From Mesaphorura yosii (Eukaryota > Arthropoda > Collembola > Poduromorpha > Tullbergiidae): a stretch of DNA of 64,000 nucleotides. Position 1 is the first letter of the stretch. Every line of letters starts with the position of its first letter. The stretch lies in assembly GCA_009869945.1 (NCBI GenBank), contig WIXG01000069.1, positions 62,001 through 126,000 of the forward strand, in the 5' to 3' direction. Position numbers and translations under genes: made by a program. Shown in pieces: positions 53,061 to 64,000 of this stretch. The notes beneath the pieces were generated by a model. That model ran no database searches. It was not told the origin of the DNA and saw nothing but the letters and a program-made list of their open reading frames with translations.

Positions 53061-55801
53061 ATGAAGAAGGACGGCTCTGCGGGTGATAGGTGGTTTCATC
53101 GCGGTCGAACCGAATCGCCGACAACCAAAAGTTTAAGCAGTTTATCTCAATCAGCATCAACTCATGCGACATCCAATCTAAGGACGAATGATCAAGTAAC
53201 TTTGTTAAACAAAGCCAAAGTGGCCGATGATGCGGATGGGGTTAGTCCAGGTTCGGTCAAGCAAAGCCAAATTTCAACCACCCGATGTAGACTCTCAAGT
53301 TCCGCTTCATTTCTGCCAGCGTTGTGCAGAATAAGTTTTGTTATTAGCGTAATTTTGACTCTTGGTTGGTTTCACGTCCGTCTCTCTCAAGTTGAGACAA
53401 ATCTGTCATCATGGGCTGAACTCCAGCAGGAGCACCTGGGCAGACATCATAATCAGTTTCCAAGTGGTCGGCGGTTTGTTGATGATGCTCGGGAGTCGCT
53501 CTCTCGAAATCCAGGGAAAGTAATTGGAACCTACTTCAAAGACTCTGATGTTGATGTTGAGGACGACCGCACTGGAAATACTACCAGCAAACGAAGGGTA
53601 ACAAAATAACTCGAGCTTTTTATAAGCACTTTGAAAGAGAGTCTAATTTTAAACGAGCTTGCAGAAAGTTTATAATTTGGCTTTGGCTGGCTTTCCTTCG
53701 TTCTAGTCGCTGCAGGATGTACGTTGCTTCTCCCTTTTTATTACGGCTTATGCAGTGAATTTTATTGAGTTTTTGATATCCATATTAAAAAGTAGTAAAT
53801 CCGTCCAAGGACAATAAAAAGAAAAAGGTGAAAGTCAGCGAAATGATACTACCAAAGATTGGACGGGACTTACTTTCAGACTTCCGTCTTCCCTTCGGAG
53901 TTGATACACCGTAGATATTGAATTACCTTTCCTACCTCAGGGGTTCAGGAAATGCTTTCCCTTCCCTTTGGATTCCAAAACCAAAGAGATGCGTTTGTCT
54001 AAAGACATGAAATGTCCATTCTCAATTATGACGGTAAAAAGTAAATAAACCCCAATCTTTCATGTTTTCGTCTGGCCAGTCTGGGTCCAAGAGGGAATCT
54101 TCGTTGAATTCGCGTCTACACTTACGCTTGAGTAGGCACAAAAGTTGAGATAAAAATTGTGATTTTTCAAAAATTTTGAAAGAAGATAAAATTCCTTTGT
54201 AAACAAACCAAACTTCAAAGATTACAAACGTATTTAGAGTTTAGATATAGAATTAAGTCGATAAGCACTGAACAGATAGTAAGAAAATGACAGCCATAAG
54301 CCATTGTCCCTCTTAAGAAGTTGCAGACTGATAAGTTGCCAAGCAGTCGACAATTGAAATTGTCCAAATTGCTTGATCTCGTCTTGCATGCTACGATTAG
54401 ACGATCATGAATAATTCTTTCAACAAACACTGAGGCAGTAAAGTGAAGCCAAAGCTGAGAATTTTATGGCCGAGCTGTTTGCATCGCGAATTTGTGCAGC
54501 AGAACATTGAGCTGGCTGGCTGGCTGAGCCGACAATTTACGCTTCCTGCCGCGGATAGAATTCGATACAAGTCAAAAGTCAATAAATCACCCTTGGGACA
54601 TTCAATTCAACAATAACCGAATCGCGCACTATTACACATGATATCTTGACTACTACCGACTTCCCATTGCGATTGCTATGCAGGGCACGGCTCAGTGAGT
54701 GTAATCTGTGCGCGTACGCCTGCTGCACTTACGTGCAAAATGAGACTTAAGTACGAGGAGAGGCAAGAAAGGAAGGAATATTTGCAGTCTTGTTTACTGT
54801 TGCTGTTTATTTATTTGCCTTGCTCCACGATACGGAGCAATGCGATGAGAATGTGATTTTGTACACGTTCAATTTCCAATGAATTCAAACAGATTACATC
54901 TTCCTTGCTTTCTTCGAGAGGAGTTCGGTACTCTGCTTTGCTCTAATATGATGGTCTTGCTGGCTATAGATTATTCTGCCCAGTAACTGTAATTCTATCG
55001 ACTTGCACTTTTACTTGTATCTGGCTTGGCTACTTGAGTCGACTTGGATAGGTTCACTCTGCTGCACTGCTCGTTGTGTAATTGTTCCAATTCGCATTTT
55101 AGAATTTATTGCTTTGTTTCTCTCTCAGGAATCCTGTAGCAAGGGTCTGGCGAATTCTAAATTCCTTCCCTTTGCTTTTCCTACACTACGTTCTGCCATT
55201 TATATTATTTTACGCATTCGATGCATAAGTCTGTGCTCTTGGAATTCAAAATCGTTTCTTGCTCATAGTTCCTGACTTGGCGATAACCAACGACTCGCAA
55301 TCTTCATACAATGCTAACGAATTGGAGAGAGTTCGAAGTTCGGCATTTGTGTATGCTGATTTGAATATGATTTTTACTTGTATAGTCCAAGATAGTCGTC
55401 TTTTTTATGTTCCTGCTTGTCGTATTAGAGTTAACCCTGCGCTTAACGTATTGTTACGATTGTTGATTCCAGGTAAAACGAAGAGTAGACGACAGGAATG
55501 ATCAACCAAACGGAAGACTGCACAAGAGAGCGAAGAGTCAATCGCATGTGGAAATCATTAACCCCAGGCTCCGGGAAGAAATGGAGTCAAACAGGTAAGA
55601 AGCTTGTACAATCCGATCCAATCAAACGACAGCTTATGCCCATAATCAAGACCCACAAGTAAAGATTTTCCTTCCTGTAGAGCTCGAGATGATTCAGACT
55701 CAGGTCGTGGTGGACTGGACGCTGGAGCTGAGACTGGAGGCGAAGGCGGACCTGGAAGCGATCCTGACTGGGTTTGGCTCACTTCGTACTCTCGTATTCC
55801 G
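53061..55801 (+). CDS. 5' exons of a gliomedin/colmedin-like type II membrane protein (partial)
   Basis: Three phase-consistent exons: 53061-53597, 55473-55594 and 55681-55801 (260 aa so far). The cytosolic part (1-90) is Ser/Thr/Lys-rich; one transmembrane span follows at about 95-116 (ISFVISVILTLGWF), then a stalk. Exons 1 and 2 join to create SKRRVKRR, a furin-type site. Exon 3 moves into Gly-rich sequence and ends with DPDWVWLTSYSRIP before a strong donor (GTACGT). In human gliomedin, a furin site and the motif MLMMMTYSMVP stand in the same order just before the collagen repeats and olfactomedin domain. Those later exons are not visible in the window, so the gene must continue through a long intron or beyond 64 kb. 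Gliomedin/UNC-122/colmedin proteins act in the extracellular matrix at cell contacts; identity is inferred from the order and this motif. Confidence 0.6.
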
Positions 55802-58800
55802 GTACGTAACCGTGCCTCTGTTGATTAAACCGTAGCGCGTATTCAGTAACCACACTCTTTGTGCTGTCTGTGGAATATTTATCACCTTGTCCAGGCGTCG
55901 AATTTAAAACGCGTACATTTTCGCAGCCTCTACGGTCACGGCGCACTGATTGAGTATTTCAAGGCTTGACAACTCAACCAAGTACAGCCAGCAGCCATGC
56001 ACCCACATATCAAGCTATCAAGTTAACGGTCCTTTGATCTTCTAATTTATGTTCCTTCACCTTTCTCGCCTAATCCTTCCGGTCCACCAAATTCGTGCGT
56101 AGATTCAGTGATTTTTAATAAGACGAATTGGAACCGCGATTATCGGGCCAGGCGTAGTTAGCAACTGATGGAATCAGGACGTAATACTTGCAACCTATTG
56201 GAAGAAAAGGTAAAAGATAAAAAGTGAGGCGATGGCTGTGACTGATCAAGTGATTTTTAGTGAGCACCAACAGCATTTCCAAACATAAGAATTTGAACGC
56301 GCGGAAATGTCAACAAATTTGAGCACCTAAAAAATCTCGAAATTAGATTAGCTTCACAGTAGCCAATCTGGATCTGGAGGTGAGTTGAGCGCGACCAAGT
56401 TCAGCTCATTGAATCTTTCACTGCCGCTTGATGCATGAGGAAGTCAGGAACAAAGACTTTGGCTCTACGAAGTTAAAAGAAACCTGCGGATAGTTGCGCT
56501 ACGTACTCAAATCAGAACCGTCAAGATTATGGTTATGTCGATTCCGAATTAAGCGTCGCGTATTTATCAAGCATCTAATCAGCAAATATAATATTCAGAT
56601 AAAATCTTCAGGCAATTACATCATTAAACTTCGTTAATAATTTATGCTTCTTCCTGATTTAAACTGCTTCAGGTGAGGCTTATTTATTCAAGAGTAAAAG
56701 ATTTGGCTCGTCTGTCTGGAAACTTTCAAGACGAAGCAGTGTGCAGTAGTAATGATAACTTAATCATTGCTTTTAAATTTTACATGATTTCCTCCAGCAG
56801 TTTTCAACTTTCTTTTCCCTTGCAAACAAACAAGCTGAGCATACAGAAAACATCTTGCCTGTTCGGAACAAGTTGTTAAAAGTAAAAAGTCAACATTTCT
56901 TTAGAACAACTCGACTTGGGCCGACTTATGGTTTAATGAATTAATTGGTGTATACAAAACTAATTTATGTATTTGCACTGCGCTGCAGCCACAGGCAAAA
57001 GGCAGGGGCAGACATGAAAGTCTTGTGAACGAGGAAGAAAGTTGTAATCTCCCATCAGCGTCGCGGTTTCGCCGTATGCGAAAGTTTCTGGAAATGAAAA
57101 TGTTTGCCACGCTTTACAAGCTACAAAGCGGCTTTCTCCGGTCTGCTCTTTTGACTTTTCTTGTTCGCTCGATTCAAAAGAGTTTGTCTTGTAAACATGG
57201 CTCAAGTCTGAAGCAGTCTGAGAGTTTAATCCAAGCCTTGACTCTGGAGTTTTGATGTAAACTCAGCTAAAGCTCCTTTTACTGCCTCTTTTGAAATCAT
57301 TACGCCTATTATAACATTATATGACTATTTTATAATCATGGAGGCTTGTTAGTCTGGCTTGCCTGCTTACCTGCCTGTCTCTGAAATTCTGCGTGGTGAA
57401 AGTTTTGTTGTATCTTGAACTAAGAGGAAATTCTCAGCGCGAGTCGATCCACAGTCCACACGAATCGCACGGCCAACAAGTCAAGAGGTTTTGTATTATT
57501 CGAACAAATGTTCTTTGTATTTGCATTTGTAATCTGTACATAGCGTCATTGATCTGCTTCGTTGCCGACTCTTTTCTGGCAAGGCGAAGGCAATTCTATT
57601 GGCTTGGCAGGCGGCTTGGAATTTCTTGCGCGGTTGCGGTTTGACATTTGTCATTCTTGTCAATCAGTTTCGAAAGTTTCGACTCCAGACTGCCTTTGCT
57701 GGTTAGCTGGCGTACTTCATTCGTTTTGTTGCGGCTGCGGTCTCCCCGTGTGTATGAAAGCAATTTCACAGTCTGTTTAGCTCGCTGAATGAATGAACGC
57801 ACGCATGCATAATTTGGCTGAGTAAATTCCACAGATTGATAAGTAAATGTGATGTGAATAACTCCAGTACCGTGGCGCAGCAGGAGCAGTAAGATACAAA
57901 GTTAACCTGATTGAAAGAAATGAGATTCTGGATCCGGAACCTGTGTCGCCGTCGCGTGCAATTTTATTCCATTACACATGTCATAAAACATTTGCCTAGC
58001 GCTCTACTAGCCAAATAGAAACAAATCTTCGCCTTGTGCGGTGTTGTGTGAACAAAGTTATGGTTTTTGTTGAAATATAAATGATGACAATTCTGTCCCG
58101 CTGCACGTAAAGTTATTCAACAGTGAAATAAAATCCGTGAATGCGAACACGAGCGTGAAGGCGGGCGACGAGAAAAATTCCGGTTTACGTCTAGCTTTGC
58201 TTTCACCGGCGGGTTCGGGATTGCAACACAAGATTTATGTTTATGTCTTTCTTATTTGCTGGTGCAGTTTTTACGGCTGCTCCATTCCCATTTGTGTAAT
58301 GCGAAATGGAGATACAATTCTCGGCTTGGCTTGGTTTACATGAATTACGTTTTTATATTACATTTGAGTAGTTTTACGAGCAATCAACTTCTCGGCTGGC
58401 CGTCTCATACCTTTCACCGCATTCCAAAAACACGGCAAGGCGCAGGTAATCGCCATTTATTACACCATGCTTGAGAATATGAAACCCTGCCGAGCCTTGC
58501 GTGTACGTACGCACACGATTAACAGTGCAATCTGGTTTTATGAGAATCATATGTAAATTCCATGTGATTTGTTGCGATCTGCGAACGAACCACGCTTGCT
58601 GAGAGACGGACTTTGCCAAATGTTATGTGCTTATAACCTGTGAGTTAAGAGTGTCGCTTCGCGTATAAATACAAAAAATTCGGACACTGCTCAGTGGCTC
58701 CATAAAATTAAAGCATAGAGTGCGTTAAGTTAGAGAACCTACAGCACATAACTGGTGCCCAACCGTGACAAAGTTGAGCCTGTCACGGACTGCTTCCAAA

Positions 58801-59236
58801 ATTATAAAATTGAGCATGGAAACGTCGTAACGAAATTATTTCGCATTCCTGTCAATTTTTCATATTCGTATTCTTATTCATAAGATGAAACAAAAGTCAC
58901 GCCGTGAAACATGCAGTTGTCATTCACTCGGATAACTTGAGCAAAAGTATGCTTGCAATTTCACCGACGTGTGCCATTTGGCGGTAAAGCTACTGAATTA
59001 AAAAGGGAAGTGCAGCAGAGGATAGCGAAAGAGACAAATTATTACGTAACAGTGAGCACAATTTTATTTGACAAAATGAAATGAATGAGATTTTGTTTTA
59101 TTATGCCGTAGTTTGTTCTTGTTCTGGCGAATACATGGAAGAAATGTGAACATCAGCGAAGGACACGTTTCATAGCAGAACAATTTAATATAAAAGTTCA
59201 CAGAGAAAACGCAACGAACTTGGAATTATTAAAATT
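55802..59236. other. Non-coding: intron of the gliomedin-like gene and 3' flank of the Kunitz gene
   Basis: Starts at the donor of exon 3 of the gliomedin-like gene. I found no Gly-X-Y collagen repeat or olfactomedin-like stretch in it. Minus-strand AATAAA signals lie at 59063-59068 and 59097-59102, about 140-170 nt past the Kunitz gene stop. Confidence 0.45.
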
Positions 59237-62200
59237 TCACCACTTCACAATCTTTTCTACTGGCTTCGACCAGCTTGGGGTTGGCATCACCGAAGTCGCT
59301 GCTAGAACGGCTGGAACGCTAATTCGCTGTACCTCGAACTCGTTATGACCGTTTTCGTAGTCCGAGTTTTCATTGTTGCTGTCATTTCTGCCGCTGTTGT
59401 CCACTCTTGGAAGTGTCACACGTTGCGTAGGATTGTCACATGCTTTTTGGATGCACGTCAATGTTGGAGGAGTTTGACACGAACAAATTGGGACACCACA
59501 TGGCACAGTGTAATCGGCACTGTCATTGCCGTCGCCGTTAGCTCCCACTCGATTCGTTGATTGACCAAGTGTTGCTCCCAACGCGAACGTCTCATTTCCA
59601 AACGAGCACGACAGCAACCCATCTTGAGTCATTTGCTCGAGAGTTGGCCCGGCTCCGCATACTGACAGACAGTCTGATTCGCTCAAGAAGTTGTTTTTAT
59701 TCCCTCTGCAGCCGCCAAAGAAGAACGGAAGACAAGCCTGGGAACTGGAGTCCCAAAAGTATCGGAGTTCATTACCTTTGCATGGTCCTTTTTCGGCAGG
59801 AAGCGCACAGAAAACTAAAGCAGAAACAAACAGTTTAGCACAAATGTTGGGTTGTTTTCATATTCGCAGTTTGACAACTTAATCAATAACCTTTTTCCTC
59901 AAATACGTCGTCGTCTGACTCGTCTGTTTCTGAGCCAGTAGTCACGGCCTCAGGCTTGGAATCCTGTGTAGCAGCGGTTGGTTGTATAACGATAACTTCG
60001 CCCGGCATCAATTGTCTTCCCTGGACAATCTGATCACCGTTATCGTCGGGCTGGGAAACAGGTAGAATGTGAGCAACGACATCGTCTCTTCCAAGCCCGC
60101 TCCGTGCAAATGTCAACTCGTTTTGCCGTTCCAGCGCCAGCGGACGTTCACATGTCGCCTTGCACTCTTCCAGGGTCACAAACCGATTTGTATTCCCGAA
60201 GCATCCGCCGTATGTAAAGTTGTGACACGCACGACTCACTGCGTCGTAGTAGTACGCTTTGAATTGGCCGTAACAAGATCCGACCTTGTGTGGAAGTTGA
60301 CACCTTTCTGTGCCATCAAATACGACGAGCTGATTCTGGCCCGCTCCCGTCATGTTTGAAACGGGTTGAATTTGTGCACCAGCACTTCTCCACTTGGGTG
60401 ACCTGAAGTACGGAGGTAGTATTTGCTGTTGTACCGGAGCAACGACTCCTCCACTACACTTTGAGTTGCACTCGTCGAAATTCCGGAAATTATTTGCATT
60501 TCCGCCACATCCGCCATACGTAAACAGCGAGCATTGAGTTCCGTCAAAGTAGAATCGCCTGATGTGGCCTTTACAGCGGCCGGTCACCGCGGGCAGGCTG
60601 CAAATGCTCTTTGGTGGAGTGACATCAATTATTTTGAAGTCAGTGGGACGCTGATGCTGGCCTTGCTGTGTTTGATCTTGGCTGGTCTCAAATGTCACTC
60701 TGGTACTATCTCCATCGCTATCTCCGGGCGCTGACCGCAGCCTATTGCTCTGAGTCTGGTCAAATCGCATGCTTTCTTGTGGAAGCCTGTTTTGGCATTT
60801 CGCCTCACAGGCTGCTTGTGAGTAAAAATTGTTTTCATTGCCTCTGCACCCTCCAAATACAAAGAATTTGCACACATTTTCTTCAGGTGAGAAATAGTAC
60901 CGAGGAAGATATGCTCGGCACGGACCTGTTCGCACGGGCTGCTCACAAGGATCAGTTTCAGACACTGTAAAAAACCACACCGTGAGTTTCAATCAATTCG
61001 AAACAGTCAGAGCCACGTATCTACTGGCGAAAAATCTGATTTCTTACATTTGTATGTTATTGGTAGCGCTGGTTGCACGGGCTGAATTTGTATTGAGCCA
61101 GCTCGTGACATAATTTGCGGGGTTTGAGTACCTTCTTCCTGCACCTGGATCAAGTTGGTATTCGCTTCACAGATGCGTTCACAATCGGAGAGGGCCACGA
61201 AATTATTTTGATTTCCCTGACATCCTCCGTACGTAAAGTTCTCGCATTTGGCGGTGGTTGTGTTGAAATAGAAGCGTGGCCGGTGAGCCCTGCAGGGTCC
61301 AACCACCTTAGGAAGCTTGCACACTGATACTGTCAATTGCTCACTGCTTCTGCCTTGAACTGTGGTCGTGATGTTGCCCATTCCAAACGGAATCGGACGA
61401 ATTGTTATGGATCCTGGAACTGGAACCGTGCTGGTCTGGTTTGGAGGTGATTGTAAGTTGGGGCTTGGAATGACTGGAAGTGAGATCCTTTGTTCGTCAG
61501 CTATGCGCCAAATGAAAAAAAAGCATTACGATATGAAACCACTTCAGTTCAACAGGTTCATCTGATTGTTTCGGGTGATTATTGTTGGGGACTTACGGCA
61601 TTGCCAAGTAATTGGACAACAGTTGTCAATTCCATTTGTATCCTGTAGATAGACAGGTGCGCATCCTCGCTCCAGTTTGTCAGAGTAGTAAATTTCTATT
61701 CCACAGTCAATCTTGTCGCAGAATTCCTCGGTTAAGTTGCCTGCGAGCATCACCAGTTACTTATTATACTAGTTACAAGCACCATCAAGGAGCTACGCGT
61801 CTTACCGTTGAATCCTTTTTGGCATAAGCAAGTGAGGCATTTTGATTTTTGTGGATAAATTCGCTCTCCATCGTAGTATGTCTTTCCCTCGAAGTGACAC
61901 TCGTGGGGCTCGATAGGCGGTGGTGGCGGCAGTCCAGTCCTGACCGGTTCGTCCACGTGAGTATCTAAAATGATAAACATTAAATTGTGATCACTGCGCT
62001 AATCTTTGACTTTTGTTCTACTTCACTTACCGTTTTGGCAGTAATAACTGTCCACGCAACAACCGCCCCTCTTGTACAACCTGTGGCATGATTCTTTGCC
62101 TGGTGGAACTACTCCCAATTGCTCGGGACACTCAATGTTAACACATTGAATTTTGGATTTGTTGCCAACATTGATGCAGGTGCAGGACGCACGACAGTCT

Positions 62201-63361
62201 TTTATACTAGCCGCATCTTTAATTGTTTCCCCAATCACGTACAGATTTCCCTGATAGCGGCACTTCGGTTCGGATTGAGTACTGGCTGTTAAATTCGAGT
62301 CAGCTGCAAAAATGAAAGAAAGAATTCGAAACTGGTAATTTAGGCCAACAACAGTGATGTGATGTTCCTCTTACGGCAATCAAATCGTGTCGGGCAGCAT
62401 GAATTTGAGTCATAAATCGGTTTGCAGCCCAATGCTGTATAGTGTGTGTAACGACTCCAGGGGCAGTCAACCTTGGAACAAGACGCGTCTGAAAAATATT
62501 ACAGACTTTCAAAATCACAGTTTAAACACTGACGCATGATTACGACAGACAATGATTTACCGTGGGCAGGTTCGTCCCCTCCACAGGTGCGGACACATTC
62601 GTCCGCACTATTAAAATTGTTCTCATTACCAGCACAGCCACCAAACACGAATCGTTCGCAGCGATTGTTAACTTGATTAAAATAGTAGCGATCATACAAC
62701 GCATAGCATGGGCCCGGGTTCATCGGCAACTTGCAGACTTCTTTTGGCTCCGATTTCAGGCTCGCAGTCGATTGCTTGTATTCTCCGCAAGCCTTCTCAC
62801 ACAAAGACTTTGCCCGGAAGTTATTCTTTGTCGCGCCACAGCCTTGAAACATGAACTGGACACACTTCCTTTCACTGGCGTTGTAAGTCCAGCGAGGAAG
62901 ATAGCCTTGGCATGAGGAACCTTCTTCGGTGTGAGACAACTCGCAAATGGCGGCTGGTGTTCCGTCATCATGGATTGTAATCGATGCTTGTGGGCGTAAA
63001 TGCTTTGCACACTGTTGTTCGCAATCCCTGAGAGAATCAAACCGATTTTTTGATCCAGCACATCCGCCGTACAAGAACACTTCGCAACGTCCAGTGCCTT
63101 TATTGTAAAAATGTCTGCAAACACAAAGACAAGTAAAGCTGTTCATTTCTAGATAATGTTTTTGTTTCGTAAGACATAATTTTGAAATTTACTTTGGAAT
63201 GGAAGCTCTGCATGGGCCGACAACCTTCTTCTCTAAACATACGTCATCTTCCTGAATCAGGTTTTGCTCAATTTGGAATTCGACCACCTCGGCTTCAACT
63301 TCCTTATTGCCATCTGCCTGTTGTTTTGGCTGAGTGTCATCCTTCGGTGCGTTTATGGGTT
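59237..63361 (-). CDS. Multi-Kunitz / VWC-module secreted protein (papilin-like; 5' end outside window)
   Basis: Extracellular, likely serine-protease-inhibiting matrix protein. Exons 63361-63193, 63114-62561, 62488-62375, 62303-62031, 61964-61806, 61740-61597, 61500-61048, 60964-59891 and 59814-59237 encode about 1,170 residues to a TGA stop. Eight Kunitz domains keep all six Cys: K1 spans exons 1-2, K2 and K3 are in exon 2, K4 in exon 7, K5-K7 in exon 8, and K8 spans exons 8-9. Their P1 residues (after the second Cys) are R, Q, Y, R, R, K, Y and K. Between K3 and K4, exons 3-6 encode Cys-rich VWC-like modules ([29 protein letters not shown]); another VWC-like piece (CGVPICSC) is near the C-terminus. 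The first exon begins mid-codon, so the signal peptide lies upstream. No thrombospondin repeats are visible, so papilin itself is unproven. Confidence 0.88.
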
Positions 63362-64000
63362 CTGAAATTGAGGAAATTGGAACCGTTTGATTGCATTCGT
63401 TGCATGACGCTGCATTTTCCTAGACAAGCCAGTCGCTATTTGCAAGATAGGAATGCATCCTCATTATTTATGCGCATTTATGATGTGTTTCGAGTTTGCG
63501 TTTAAAATTAGAATTGCACGCTTCATATTCACCATTGTTGTCGCCCAATGTCTTGTCCTTGGCCTTCGCCCATTAAACCTGACGCTTAATCCCGACAAAC
63601 TACAAAAAATTCCGCAATGGCAATGCCGTGCGCGTTCATTTGTTCATTGTCAAAGACTAAGCCATCCGATCCTGCGAGAAATCTATGCTCTCCGTCATAA
63701 GCTTTGTTTTACAATTCTTTCTGGTTGAATGCACGCTACGTTCTTGAGAATTAATTGCTTGTCTAGTGATCTGACGCGTATGACACGAATGCCAGTGTTA
63801 CATAAGATTTTTTCAAAGCTTCAACTTCAGTCTTGCAACAAGTAAAATTTAAAACAATTGTGTTTCGAACTGGACAAGAAGTCTGCATATTACACGAATT
63901 CATTACAGAATACTTAATCGGAATTCAGAACTCCAGTGGTTGGTGCTCCATCGAGTTGTATCAACCGTTCATGTCAAGGGCATTTGTAGGCGAGATAATC
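63362..64000. other. Probable intron upstream of the Kunitz gene exons
   Basis: Minus-strand exon at 63361 is preceded by an acceptor (CTCAATTTCAG), so the next upstream exon is either in this last 640 bp or beyond. I could not identify a coding exon here. Confidence 0.45.

Overview
This is eukaryotic nuclear DNA from an arthropod, most likely a crustacean. Nearly every gene is split by short GT-AG introns (about 59-90 nt). The gene families are animal ones (Sp/Btd factor, BBSome subunit, biogenic-amine GPCR), and two genes carry the arthropod DM4/12 cysteine domain. The compact introns resemble Daphnia-like branchiopods, but the species cannot be fixed from sequence alone. Exon models were built by hand from splice sites, reading phase and family similarity. 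Unless stated, every exon junction keeps phase.

Layout. 1.2-3.3 kb (-): an Sp1/Spps-type zinc-finger factor with 8 exons. 5.2-7.0 kb (+): an unrecognised 463-aa protein with 7 exons, followed within 250 bp by TTC8/BBS8 (7.2-9.2 kb, +), a cilia trafficking subunit. 9.7-13.7 kb (+): a 5-HT7-type serotonin receptor. 13.7-31.7 kb: an 18-kb stretch with no gene I can support. 31.7-33.6 kb (-): an SLC35G-like multi-pass transporter. 36.1-37.0 kb (+): a DM4/12-domain protein, ending 117 bp from the convergent malonyl-CoA decarboxylase gene (37.2-39.6 kb, -). 41.9-44.8 kb (+): a polyamine-oxidase-type FAD amine oxidase whose second intron holds a foldback/MITE element. 45.0-47.4 kb (-): an unrecognised 799-aa helical protein. 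47.7-49.0 kb (-): a second, secreted DM4/12 protein. 53.1-55.8 kb (+): the first three exons of a type II membrane protein resembling gliomedin/colmedin. 59.2-63.4 kb (-): the 3' part of a large secreted protein with eight Kunitz domains and several VWC-like modules.

The genes form no operon-like pathway. Small functional links exist: BBS8 and an aminergic GPCR are neighbours, and MLYCD and the amine oxidase are both enzymes of types that can act in peroxisomes. The parts most worth a second look are the foldback element, a probable GC-AG intron in BBS8, the DRYR motif and palindrome in the receptor gene, stopless 3n introns, dual-targeting signals in MLYCD, the two unidentified proteins, the Kunitz array, and the missing collagen/olfactomedin exons of the gliomedin-like gene.
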